From Gammaproteobacteria bacterium (lineage in GTDB: Bacteria; Pseudomonadota; Gammaproteobacteria; Steroidobacterales; Steroidobacteraceae), in contig JANXZG010000125.1 in assembly GCA_025355645.1 (NCBI GenBank), forward strand, positions 1 through 40,599: a stretch of 40,599 nucleotides of DNA, written 5' to 3'. Made by a program: the position numbers and the translations under genes. Under the pieces are notes generated by a model. The model did not search any database. It was not told the origin of the DNA and was given only the letters and a program-made list of their open reading frames with translations. Shown one piece after another: positions 8,558-16,673 of the stretch; position 1 is the first letter of the stretch; each line of letters opens with the position of its first letter.

Positions 8558-10354
8558 ATGACAGAACTTGTTGCCAGCAACGCGAAATTCGCCCGCCAGG
8601 CCTGGCTTCGAGCCCTGGAGCGCACCGCCTCGATTGACCGTGACCCATCCATGACGCTGCCTTCCCTGATGTTGCGGCTGGGGCAACAATTTGGAGAAGC
8701 ACCGGCGCTGGAATCCCCGGAGGCGACGCTGAGTTACTCGCAGCTGGCGCATCGCTGTAACCAGTATGCGCGCTGGGGCCTAGAGCAGGGCCTCCGGCCC
8801 GGGGACGTGGTATCGCTGCTGATGCCAAACTGCGCCGAGTATCTTCCTACCTGGCTCGGCCTGTCCCGCCTGGGTGTGGCGGTGGCGCTCGCCAACACTA
8901 ACCTCGTGGGTGAATCCCTCGCCCACTGCATAAAAATTGTAGCGCCGCGGCTGGTCATTGTTAGCGCCGAGCTTGGCGCATCGCTTGCCGCGATACGAGC
9001 GCGACTGCCCGCCGGCCTCGCGGTCTGGATGCACGGCGCATCGTCCCTGGACATGACAGCACTCGCGCCTGAGATTGCGCAGCAGGACGGTGAGCCTTTG
9101 TTGGCGAGCGACTGCGCGGCGCCATCGCTAGACATCACGGCTTTATATATCTACACCTCTGGGACGACCGGTTTACCTAAGGCTGCGACCGTCAGTCACT
9201 ACCGGCTGATGCAATGGACTCATTGGTTCGCTGGAATGCTTGATACCAGCCCCTCGGACCGGATGTATGACTGCCTGCCGCTCTATCATAGTGTCGGCGG
9301 GGTGGTGGCAACCGGCGCTACACTGCTGGGCGGCGGGGCAGTCGTGATCAGACCGCGCTTCTCGGCATCGGATTTCTGGCGCGACATTCGCGACTCGCGC
9401 TGCACACTATTCCAGTACATCGGCGAGTTATGCCGGTATCTCGTCAATTCCCCGCCCGGTCCGCTCGACACCACTCATTCGCTACGCATCGCCTGTGGCA
9501 ACGGTTTGCGCCCCGAAGTCTGGGAAGCGTTCCAGGCGCGATTCAGGATCCCGCGGATCCTCGAGTACTACGCGTCGACCGAGGGTAATTTCTCGCTCTA
9601 TAACTGCGAGGGCGAGGTAGGATCCATTGGACGGACACCGCCATTCCTGGCCGCGCGGCTGCCGGTCCGGTTGTTGAAGTTCGATGTTGAGCATGGGGAG
9701 CCGGCGCGAAACGCGGCAGGATTTTGCGAGGCCTGCGCAACCGGGGAAGTGGGCGAGGCGGTTGGCCAGATTCCAGCCAACGATTCGCAACTCGGCGGAC
9801 GCTTCGAAGGGTATGCGGACCGCGAAGCAGCTGCCCGAAAAGTCCTGCGCGATGTCTTCGAAAAGGGCGATCGCTGGTATCGCACGGGGGATTTGCTGCG
9901 CCGTGACGAGCGCGGCTTTTTTTATTTTGTTGATCGGGTGGGTGACACTTACCGTTGGAAGGGAGAGAACGTGTCCACCGCCGAGGTTCTGTCGGTTGTC
10001 ACTGCCGCAACCGGTGTCCTCGAAGGCGTTGTCTATGGTGTTGCGATCCCAGGCACGGACGGTGCAGCCGGCATGACTGCCGTGGTTGTCGGCGCAGGCT
10101 TTGATCTGGCGGGCCTGCACGAGCATATAAGTCAGGGGCTGCCGCCTTTTGCCAGACCCTTGTTTTTGCGGCTATTGCGATCGCTTGATACGACCGGGAC
10201 ATTCAAGCCCATGAAGCAGGACTTGGCGCGCACAGGGTTCGACCCGGCACTGATTGAAGATCCGCTTTTTTTTGACGATCCGCGTACTCGCTCTTATGTG
10301 GCCCTAGACCCAGAACTGCATTCACGCATCATTAACGGCGCTTTGCGGTTGTAA
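8558..10354 (+). CDS. FATP-type (very) long-chain acyl-CoA synthetase
   Basis: A 598-residue adenylate-forming enzyme that activates a carboxylic acid, most likely a fatty acid, to its acyl-CoA. The ATP-binding motif YTSGTTGLPKA is near residues 198-208, YYASTEGN near 340, the TGD-containing segment WYRTGDLL near 445, and the C-terminal lysine region TGTFKPMK near 548. FVDRVGDTYRWKGENVST is diagnostic for the fatty-acid-transport-protein/FadD6 branch rather than FadD. It is divergent from the sulfhydrylase gene with 54 bp between starts, and the ribosome-binding site is weak. It leads the plus-strand block that continues with ATP-grasp, flavoprotein and thioesterase genes, so it could supply an acyl chain to that pathway. 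Confidence 0.88.
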   Translation: MTELVASNAKFARQAWLRALERTASIDRDPSMTLPSLMLRLGQQFGEAPALESPEATLSYSQLAHRCNQYARWGLEQGLRPGDVVSLLMPNCAEYLPTWLGLSRLGVAVALANTNLVGESLAHCIKIVAPRLVIVSAELGASLAAIRARLPAGLAVWMHGASSLDMTALAPEIAQQDGEPLLASDCAAPSLDITALYIYTSGTTGLPKAATVSHYRLMQWTHWFAGMLDTSPSDRMYDCLPLYHSVGGVVATGATLLGGGAVVIRPRFSASDFWRDIRDSRCTLFQYIGELCRYLVNSPPGPLDTTHSLRIACGNGLRPEVWEAFQARFRIPRILEYYASTEGNFSLYNCEGEVGSIGRTPPFLAARLPVRLLKFDVEHGEPARNAAGFCEACATGEVGEAVGQIPANDSQLGGRFEGYADREAAARKVLRDVFEKGDRWYRTGDLLRRDERGFFYFVDRVGDTYRWKGENVSTAEVLSVVTAATGVLEGVVYGVAIPGTDGAAGMTAVVVGAGFDLAGLHEHISQGLPPFARPLFLRLLRSLDTTGTFKPMKQDLARTGFDPALIEDPLFFDDPRTRSYVALDPELHSRIINGALRL

Positions 10355-10444
10355 CTCACAGTTTCCCCATCCTGTGATAGGTGTTCAGGCTCCGCTAGAA
10401 TATGCTTCTGCGCTGTGCTATCGGCTCGGAACCACGCAGAACGC

Positions 10445-11764
10445 ATGACCAGTTCACCTTCTCTACAAGCTTCCGTGATGCTGGCTTCCGCGGCCTACGC
10501 CGGCACCCTGGCGGCGGTGCGCGACCTTAGCGCACACGGCATCAGGGTCAGCGTGATGTCTGGCCCCAGAATCGACACGCGCTGGTCGCCAAGGATTTCC
10601 CCTGCAGCTTGGTCGCGCTTCTGCTCACGCAGCTATCGCGCTCCGTCGGAAAATGACACCGAGCGATTCTTGAGTGCGTTGCTGGCCGTCGGCGCCGCCG
10701 ATCCGGGCCAGGTGTTATTGCCGACGTCGGATGACACCGCCTGGCTCTACACCGCCAACGCCGCAAAGCTTGCGCAGCATTTTATTGTCTATCAGCCGCC
10801 TTTGGCGACACTTCAACGGCTTTTGGACAAGCAGCAATTTGCCGCGGCGGCGAGAGCCGCCGGGGTCGCCGCGGTGCCGACCTGGGAGGTGCGCAACGCA
10901 GCAGAGCTCGCAGCGCTTGCGCCAAGCTTGCCTTATCCCATTCTGATCAAGCCGCGTACCCATGTCATGCGGTTACGAAACGACAAGGGTGTGCGGGTTA
11001 GCACGCCGGCAGAATTAATCGCGGAGTATCCGCGCTTCATCGAACGAGAACGCCCCGGCGTGAGGGTCAACCCGTTGATGCCGGATGCCAGTACTCCTGT
11101 TTTGCAACAATTTGTACGCGTCGCCGCCGAGGGCGTCTGCTCGGTCTCCGGTTTTATCGACAGAACCGGCGAGCTGTTCGTCACCAGGCGATCCAAGAAG
11201 ATCCTGCAGCGCTCGCAGCCCGTCGGCGTCGGCATCTGCTTTGAATCTCTGCCCTCAGATCCGGACTTGTCGGATGCGGTGCGCCGGCTGTGCCGCGAAT
11301 TGGGATACTTTGGAATCTTTGAAGTGGAGTTTTTGTATTGCAACGGTGCCTGGGCGGCGATCGATTTTAACCCGCGCACTTTCAATCAACTCGGCATGGA
11401 CATACGGCGCGGGATGCCCCTGCCGCTGCTGGCCTGGCTGGATGCAGCGGGACAGATCGCGGCACTGAAATCGGCGGTTAGCGCGGCGCAGGCGCAGTCC
11501 GATGCCGCATCGGCAACGGTCTTCTGTGATCGGTTCACGCTGCGCGCGACATTGCTCGCCCGCGTGCTTACCCGGCGAATAACCCGCGAAGAGCTGGCCC
11601 GCTGGCGATCTTGGATCAGAGCGAACGCAGATAATTGCGTTGATGTTGCCGCGTTCAAGGGGGACCCGTTGCCGCACATTGTGCATGTCGCCGCGGAGAT
11701 ATTTGTAGGCCTGCGGGGGTTCCGACGCTTCCTGCGTCTAACGCCACGGACAAGCGGATCATGA
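10445..11764 (+). CDS. ATP-grasp ligase-like protein
   Basis: About 439 residues, related to the ATP-grasp superfamily (carboxylate-amine/thiol ligases). An N-terminal Rossmann-like pre-grasp domain carries SAAYAGTLAAVRDLSAHG and LLPTSDDTAWLY. It is followed by LDKQQFAAAARAAGV, where the DK motif and helix precede the ATP subdomain. The nucleotide-binding strand is YPILIKPRTH, and the metal-binding end is EVEFLYCNGAWAAIDFNPR, with the usual acidic and Asn residues. Such enzymes couple ATP hydrolysis to amide bond formation through an acyl phosphate; neither substrate is evident. ATG at 10445 is preferred over the GTG at 10415, though both have weak ribosome-binding sites. Its TGA overlaps the ATG of the flavoprotein gene (ATGA, 11761-11764), indicating translational coupling. 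Confidence 0.8.
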   Translation: MTSSPSLQASVMLASAAYAGTLAAVRDLSAHGIRVSVMSGPRIDTRWSPRISPAAWSRFCSRSYRAPSENDTERFLSALLAVGAADPGQVLLPTSDDTAWLYTANAAKLAQHFIVYQPPLATLQRLLDKQQFAAAARAAGVAAVPTWEVRNAAELAALAPSLPYPILIKPRTHVMRLRNDKGVRVSTPAELIAEYPRFIERERPGVRVNPLMPDASTPVLQQFVRVAAEGVCSVSGFIDRTGELFVTRRSKKILQRSQPVGVGICFESLPSDPDLSDAVRRLCRELGYFGIFEVEFLYCNGAWAAIDFNPRTFNQLGMDIRRGMPLPLLAWLDAAGQIAALKSAVSAAQAQSDAASATVFCDRFTLRATLLARVLTRRITREELARWRSWIRANADNCVDVAAFKGDPLPHIVHVAAEIFVGLRGFRRFLRLTPRTSGS

Positions 11765-12963
11765 CAAGGGTAGCGGTGGCTATCGTTGGGGCCGGTCCCT
11801 ATGGGCTATCCGTGGCGGCGCACCTGGGGTCCCGGCATATTGACTACCGGATATTCGGCGATCCGATGCGATTCTGGTCAAATATCGCTGCCGCCGGCAG
11901 TCGCCGGTTTCTGAAATCCTATTGCTTTGGCACAAACATTTCGACACCGGCGCCCGGTTTTGCGTTTGCCGATTACAACGGCCCGCGTGGCCTGGAAACC
12001 TTCGAGCCGTGTTCCATCGGTAACTTTGCGGCCTATGGGCGCTGGTTTCAGGAAAATATTGTCCCCACGGTCGAACCGGTCGATGTAACGGGCGTTTCCC
12101 GGCAGGCCGACGGGTTCGTGCTGACACTGGCGAATGGCGAGGTTCTTCAGGCATCGAGGGTGATCCTGGCGACCGGATTGAGTGGATTTGCGCAGGTGCC
12201 GCCGGCCATCAAGTCACTACCTTCGCAGCTCGTCACCCACACCTCGGCGGTGGCCTCATTCGAGGCGTACCGGGGTCAATCCGTGGCTGTGATCGGGGGT
12301 GGCCAGTCCGCGCTCGAGGCTGCGGCCCTGCTGAACGAGGCGGGAGCCAAACCCCGGTTGATCGTGCGGGATCGCGCCCTTCTCTGGCATCACCGGGTAA
12401 GGCGCGAACGAAACTTGTGGCGCAAGATCCGCTCGCCAATTACCGGGCTCGGTACCGGACCCAAGGCGTGGGCGCTAACGAAGTTTCCGGGCGCAACACA
12501 GCGCCTGCCGACCTCTTGGCGGACACGTTTTGTCAGAAGTCATCTGCCCGCCGAGGGTGCATGGTGGCTCAGAGAACGAGTGGAAGGGATTGTTCCCGTT
12601 AGCTGCAATACGGTCGTAATGTCCGCCGCGGCAAATGGCGGCGGGCTGCAGCTGCGGTTGCGTGATGGCAGGGTCGGTACGGAGCAGTCGTTGCAGGTTG
12701 ATCACGTCATTGCCGGCAGCGGATACTGCGTCGAGGTCGAGCGCATGACGATATTGGACCCCGCGCTTCGCGCCGGTATCCGGCGCCTTGAAGGGGCGCC
12801 GCTTCTAAATGCTGTGTTCGCAACCTCGGTGCCGGGACTGCACGTGGTCGGCCCCGCAGCGGCGATGAGCTTTGGGCCGCTGTTTCGATTCGTGGTGGGC
12901 GCGGGGTATACGGCGCAAATCCTTGCCGCTCACTTGGCGATGAACGCCAAAGAATCGCCTTGA
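11761..12963 (+). CDS. FAD/NAD(P)-binding monooxygenase-like oxidoreductase
   Basis: A 400-residue two-dinucleotide-fold flavoprotein. The FAD motif VGAGPYGLS lies at residues 9-17 and the second (NADPH) motif VIGGGQSALEAA near 173-184; ILATG and GSGY segments are typical of group B flavoprotein monooxygenases and their relatives. There is no redox CxxC, so a thioredoxin-reductase type is unlikely. It is similar in build to lysine/ornithine N-monooxygenases and FMO-like proteins, so N- or S-hydroxylation is possible, but the reaction is not established. It sits between ATP-grasp and thioesterase genes, with 4-nt overlaps at both ends (ATGA and TTGA), which strongly suggests that the three act together. 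Confidence 0.82.
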   Translation: MTRVAVAIVGAGPYGLSVAAHLGSRHIDYRIFGDPMRFWSNIAAAGSRRFLKSYCFGTNISTPAPGFAFADYNGPRGLETFEPCSIGNFAAYGRWFQENIVPTVEPVDVTGVSRQADGFVLTLANGEVLQASRVILATGLSGFAQVPPAIKSLPSQLVTHTSAVASFEAYRGQSVAVIGGGQSALEAAALLNEAGAKPRLIVRDRALLWHHRVRRERNLWRKIRSPITGLGTGPKAWALTKFPGATQRLPTSWRTRFVRSHLPAEGAWWLRERVEGIVPVSCNTVVMSAAANGGGLQLRLRDGRVGTEQSLQVDHVIAGSGYCVEVERMTILDPALRAGIRRLEGAPLLNAVFATSVPGLHVVGPAAAMSFGPLFRFVVGAGYTAQILAAHLAMNAKESP

Positions 12964-13769
12964 GGGGCCGTCAGGCGCCGATCGTTTTCTTCCCGGGCGC
13001 CAGCGGGCAGGCGCCCAACCTGTCTTTGTTAGGCGCGGGATTCACGGACGAAACGGTGTTTACGGCGATCAATTACCCAGGCTGGACGCGCTACGTTGCG
13101 GGTGATTTTTCGCCCGAGGCCCTGATACAGGAGTTGAGCGAACAGGTCATCTCGTTCGTGCCTACAGGCCCGATCTGCTTGGTCGGGCTCTCCCTGGGGG
13201 GACACTTGTGTTACGCAGTGGCGTTGCACATTCGCGCTTCGGGCCGCGAGATTGCGGGGGTTTGCGTGATAGATTCATTCATGGTCTGCTCTGCAGCGCC
13301 GAACCGGGGTTGGATAGGGCGGGCGATGAACGATGCACTCGACCTGTTGCGCAAACGCAAGTACCGGGAATTCGTCCAGCAGATGTATTCGAAATGCTGG
13401 CGCGCGCTACTGCGGCTGGCGGGGGGGCGTCTGACTGGGTTGATTCGCCAATTTGGAAAGGCAAAGGCCGGCTCCGCGCAGGCGACATCGCACTCGCTAT
13501 TCGAAATCGAGTTAAGCATGCGGCTGCTGCTGCGAGCGACGGCTCCCTGGATGGCCGCTATCGACCGCAATCCTGTCGCACTTTTGGCGCCGGCCTGCCT
13601 GCTGCGCACTGCACTGACCCGCAATGATGATGCCGCGTGGCGGCGCCGCTGTCCCGAAATCGAAATTCATGAGATCCCGGGCGGGCATTTGACGCTGTTC
13701 GACCCCGAGAATATCGATGCGCTGCGCGCAGCTTTCGCCACCGCTACGCGAGGTTGGCGCCGACCCTAG
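12960..13769 (+). CDS. Thioesterase-like alpha/beta hydrolase
   Basis: A 269-residue alpha/beta hydrolase resembling the stand-alone or terminal thioesterases of nonribosomal peptide and polyketide pathways. The N-terminal IVFFPGASG forms the oxyanion loop, the nucleophile elbow is GLSLGG (76-81, Ser78), and the catalytic His is probably His243 in IPGGHLTLF. It begins with TTG at 12960-12962, overlapping the flavoprotein stop by 4 nt; no ATG gives a sensible N-terminus. It ends in a CTAG overlapping the stop of the convergent SDR gene. It probably releases or proof-reads a carrier-bound product, which fits the free-standing carrier protein and PPTase nearby. The fold call is firm; the thioesterase role is inferred from motifs and context. 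Confidence 0.78.
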   Translation: MRGRQAPIVFFPGASGQAPNLSLLGAGFTDETVFTAINYPGWTRYVAGDFSPEALIQELSEQVISFVPTGPICLVGLSLGGHLCYAVALHIRASGREIAGVCVIDSFMVCSAAPNRGWIGRAMNDALDLLRKRKYREFVQQMYSKCWRALLRLAGGRLTGLIRQFGKAKAGSAQATSHSLFEIELSMRLLLRATAPWMAAIDRNPVALLAPACLLRTALTRNDDAAWRRRCPEIEIHEIPGGHLTLFDPENIDALRAAFATATRGWRRP

Positions 13770-14500
13770 GCGGTATTTCCGGCATCGACCGTGATGACCG
13801 TGCCGGTAATGTTGCGGCCGCTCTCGCCCAGCAAAAATTTAACGCTTTCGGCAACATCGACCGCTTCCGGCATGCGCTTCAGTGCACTGCGCCGCGAGAT
13901 TCTCGCGCGTTGCTCCTCGCCGAGCTCCTGCGTCATATCGGTGGCGATGAACCCCGGTGCGATTGCATTAACTGTGACCTCGAATTGCCCGACCTCGCGC
14001 GCGAGCGAGCGCGTGAAGCCGAGCAGCGATGCCTTGGTGGCACTGTACACCGACAGTCCGGTGTAGCCGGTCAGGGCAACGACGGAGGAAATATTTACGA
14101 TACGCCCTGAGCGCTCGACCATCATCGAGCGCGCGACATATTTCGTCAGCACGATCGGCGCGATGGTATTCAGGCGCACAAGCCGCTCGATATCATCCAG
14201 GCGCATGTTGCTGAGGATGCCGCCTATGCCGATGCCGGCGTTGTTGACTAGGCCAAAAACAGGACCGAAATCCTTGCGAAGGCCGCGCACGAACCCGGCA
14301 ATGCCATCGAGCACCATCAGGTCATAGGGACGGAACTCAATCGCGCCGACGTTGCCCGCCTCTGCGGCCTGCGCGGCATAGGTCAGTTCCGCGGTGCTCT
14401 TGCGCGCAACCGCAATGACCCGAAAGCCGGCGCCCGCGAGTGAGCTCGCGATGGCCAGCCCAAGCCCGCGACTTCCGCCCGTGACGATGACGTTACGCAT
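13766..14500 (-). CDS. Short-chain dehydrogenase/reductase (FabG-like)
   Basis: A 244-residue classical SDR. The cofactor motif TGGSRGLG is at 7-14, NNAG at 86-89, structural Asn111, and the catalytic Ser139, Tyr152 and Lys156 (YSATK). The C-terminal ITVDAGNTA resembles 3-oxoacyl-ACP reductases. It probably reduces a ketone with NADPH, perhaps carrier-bound. The start ATG (14498-14500) overlaps the end of the upstream AMP-ligase gene by 8 nt, so the pair is translationally coupled. Its stop overlaps that of the convergent thioesterase gene. It is called FabG-like because the primary fabG normally sits in a fab cluster, which is absent here. Confidence 0.9.
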   Translation of the reverse strand: MRNVIVTGGSRGLGLAIASSLAGAGFRVIAVARKSTAELTYAAQAAEAGNVGAIEFRPYDLMVLDGIAGFVRGLRKDFGPVFGLVNNAGIGIGGILSNMRLDDIERLVRLNTIAPIVLTKYVARSMMVERSGRIVNISSVVALTGYTGLSVYSATKASLLGFTRSLAREVGQFEVTVNAIAPGFIATDMTQELGEEQRARISRRSALKRMPEAVDVAESVKFLLGESGRNITGTVITVDAGNTA

Positions 14501-15890
14501 TGGGTCGCACCAGCTTTCCGGCGGCGGTCATCTCGAGCGCCGGGACAAAGCGCAGGCTGGTGGGGACTTTGTGCGCGGCGAGCAGGGTCCGGCAGGTACC
14601 GAGCAGCTCGCTCTTGAGCTGCTCGGTGCCTGCGCCTGTGCCGCCCAGCGCGGCGTCCGCTAATACCACGTCGGCTACTACCACGGCGCCGGTGATGGGG
14701 CTGCGCCGGGGGCGCACCAGCGACATGTGCACGCGCGGATCGGCGTTCAGTACGGCTTCGACTTCTTCCGGATGCACCTTGAGGCCTCCCACGTTGATGA
14801 CGCCGCCGCGACGCCCACGAAAGTAAAAGCGGCCGTTGACGAGTTCTACGAGGTCCCCAGTATCGACGAAACCGTCCGCGCCTGAAAGCGCATCGGCGTC
14901 GCCTCCGAGATAGCGGGACGCGATGCGCCGCGAGCGGATGCGCAGCGTGCCTTCTTCCACCCTCATCTCGACGCCGGCGCTGCTGCCATCGATGTAGTCC
15001 GCCGGGAAACCGGCAAGTCCATCCTCGACGTCAAACGCGACGCCGGCCTCGGTCGAGGCAAACGCATGCGCAATATGCGCCGAGGGGTAAGTAGCACGCA
15101 GGTTGTCGAGCACCGCCTGATCGGCGATCTCGCCCGACAGTCGCACATACCGCGGATTGATCCGGTCCGCCGCACCGCTCATCAGCGCGCGCCGCCAATG
15201 CGATGGCGTGCCCGAGATATGCGTGACCGCGGCAGCGCCCGCACGCGCCAGAAAAGCATCGACTGGCTCATCGGCGCTTGAAAGGACCAGGTCGGTGCCG
15301 CCCATGATGGAGCGCAGCAGGATCTGCAAGCCGCCGTAGCGCCGGATGTCATAGAAGGTGCTCCATGCGACCGGGCCGCCATTGGCGAGCTGGCGCGGCA
15401 GGGTACCCGACAGGCTATCCAGCGTATGGGATACCAGCTTCGGCGTGCCAGTTGTGCCCGAAGTCAACAGGATCCATTCGGTGATAAGCGTGGCTTCCCG
15501 CTGTATCGGCGCGAGCAGCGTCCCTGCCACGGGACGAGGCGTCATCCAGCAGCGCAGCGGGCCTGGCGGCGGCTCGATGGCCGCGCCGGGCTCCAGCACG
15601 ATCGCATGGGCGTTCGCCGCCGTTGCAACGTGCGCGAGCTGCTCGCGAGTAAGATCTGGGGTGCAGAGCACGATTGATCGGGCGATGCCATCGAGTTCCA
15701 CTAGCGCGAGCGCCGTGTGCAACTGGTCCTCGGTCGCGATCAGCACGACCCGGTCGCGCAAGGCCCAAAGGTGGTCCCCGAGCATGGAGCTGGCGTGGAA
15801 CTGCGCGAGTTCGATGCTGCGCAGGCGGCCATGGAATGTCGCGGTCGGGCTTGCGCCGGGTTGTGCCAAGGATTCCCAAAGTGAGCTCAC
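14493..15890 (-). CDS. AMP-dependent acyl/aryl-acid ligase
   Basis: A 465-residue ANL-superfamily adenylating enzyme. The P-loop LLTSGTTGTPK lies at 141-151, then HAFASTEAG, FVDTGDLVE, FRGRRGGVINVGGLKVHPEEVE, and the C-terminal catalytic lysine in AAGKLVR near the end. It is shorter than most family members because the N-terminal region before the P-loop is compact (140 residues). It adenylates a carboxylate and passes it to CoA or a carrier protein; the substrate is unknown. It is first of a two-gene unit with the SDR and divergent from the phosphopantetheinyl transferase (67 bp between starts), an arrangement consistent with shared promoter control. Confidence 0.85.
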   Translation of the reverse strand: MSSLWESLAQPGASPTATFHGRLRSIELAQFHASSMLGDHLWALRDRVVLIATEDQLHTALALVELDGIARSIVLCTPDLTREQLAHVATAANAHAIVLEPGAAIEPPPGPLRCWMTPRPVAGTLLAPIQREATLITEWILLTSGTTGTPKLVSHTLDSLSGTLPRQLANGGPVAWSTFYDIRRYGGLQILLRSIMGGTDLVLSSADEPVDAFLARAGAAAVTHISGTPSHWRRALMSGAADRINPRYVRLSGEIADQAVLDNLRATYPSAHIAHAFASTEAGVAFDVEDGLAGFPADYIDGSSAGVEMRVEEGTLRIRSRRIASRYLGGDADALSGADGFVDTGDLVELVNGRFYFRGRRGGVINVGGLKVHPEEVEAVLNADPRVHMSLVRPRRSPITGAVVVADVVLADAALGGTGAGTEQLKSELLGTCRTLLAAHKVPTSLRFVPALEMTAAGKLVRPNA

Positions 15891-15957
15891 GCGCCGGATG
15901 GTAATTGTTATTTGGCCTGCAATCTACCGCGGGCCCCAGCGTAAACTTAAGCTCACG

Positions 15958-16665
15958 ATGAACATGTCAAATCCTGCCCGCATTTCCACCGATTTCGAGC
16001 GGCTGTTCCCGGCCGGGGTCGTCGCCGCAGCAATGAGCGAGCCTGGCCGGGTGGAGCTTTTGCTACCGGCAGAGGCCGCCTGCCTCGGTCGCTCGGTGCT
16101 CGAGCGCCAACAGGAATTCGCGGCGGGGCGCTTGTGCGCGCGCCGCGCGCTCGAGGAGCTTGGCGTCGCAGACTTCGCGCTGATTGCGAAGGCAGATCGA
16201 CAGCCCTTGTGGCCAGCCCAGATCGTCGGCGGTATCACGCACACGCTGGGCCTGTGCGCCGCGGTCGCTGGCCGGTGCCGTGAATTTGCAGGTTTGGGTG
16301 TCGATAGCGAGGTCGTGGGAAGGGTCACCGCGGAGCTTCGGCCGCGGATCTGCGTGCCTGAGGAATTAGCCTGGATTGACTCGCTCGCGCCAGCGCTGCA
16401 TGCCGGTGCATCGGCGCTGGTCTTTGCCGCTAAGGAAGCGTTCTACAAATGCCAGTCGCCGATGACCGGTCAGTGGCTGGGCTTCCATGATCTTAGGATT
16501 GAGCCTGCGAGCTTCGATTCGGCTATCGCTGAGAGTGCAGTCGATAGCTTTCGCATCGTTCCTATCCGTTCCATGGTGTTTTCCGCGCTGACTGGTGCGC
16601 CCCCTGTGGGCCATTACCGGTTCCATCACGAATTTGTCTCCGCGGGCGTTGCCATCACGGCCTGA
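15958..16665 (+). CDS. 4'-phosphopantetheinyl transferase (EntD/Sfp type)
   Basis: A 235-residue enzyme transferring 4'-phosphopantetheine from CoA to a serine of carrier proteins. The metal-binding GVDSE (114-118) and the second signature FAAKEAFYK (156-164) are both complete, and GGITHT (91-96) matches the CoA-binding histidine segment. The build is that of EntD/Sfp enzymes of secondary metabolism rather than AcpS. ATG at 15958-15960 is chosen; the frame is open a further 600 bp upstream, but that part lies antisense to the ligase gene. Its presence beside a lone carrier protein, ligases and a thioesterase supports a dedicated carrier-protein pathway. Confidence 0.92.
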   Translation: MNMSNPARISTDFERLFPAGVVAAAMSEPGRVELLLPAEAACLGRSVLERQQEFAAGRLCARRALEELGVADFALIAKADRQPLWPAQIVGGITHTLGLCAAVAGRCREFAGLGVDSEVVGRVTAELRPRICVPEELAWIDSLAPALHAGASALVFAAKEAFYKCQSPMTGQWLGFHDLRIEPASFDSAIAESAVDSFRIVPIRSMVFSALTGAPPVGHYRFHHEFVSAGVAITA

Positions 16666-16673
16666 TAAGCCTC

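Noticed and set aside
8504..8752. N-terminal extension of the MetY-type gene
   Set aside because: It would overlap the divergent FATP-type ligase; the family N-terminus starts at the ATG at 8501-8503.
9482..10126. 214-codon minus-strand frame inside the FATP-type ligase
   Set aside because: Shadow of a clear ligase gene; no domain recognised.
15358..15957. 200-codon extension of the PPTase frame
   Set aside because: It is antisense to the AMP-ligase gene, with no PPTase homology before the ATG at 15958.
1831..16665. Conventional NRPS or PKS cluster
   Set aside because: No condensation, ketosynthase or multi-domain synthetase is present; the adenylating enzymes are single-domain.
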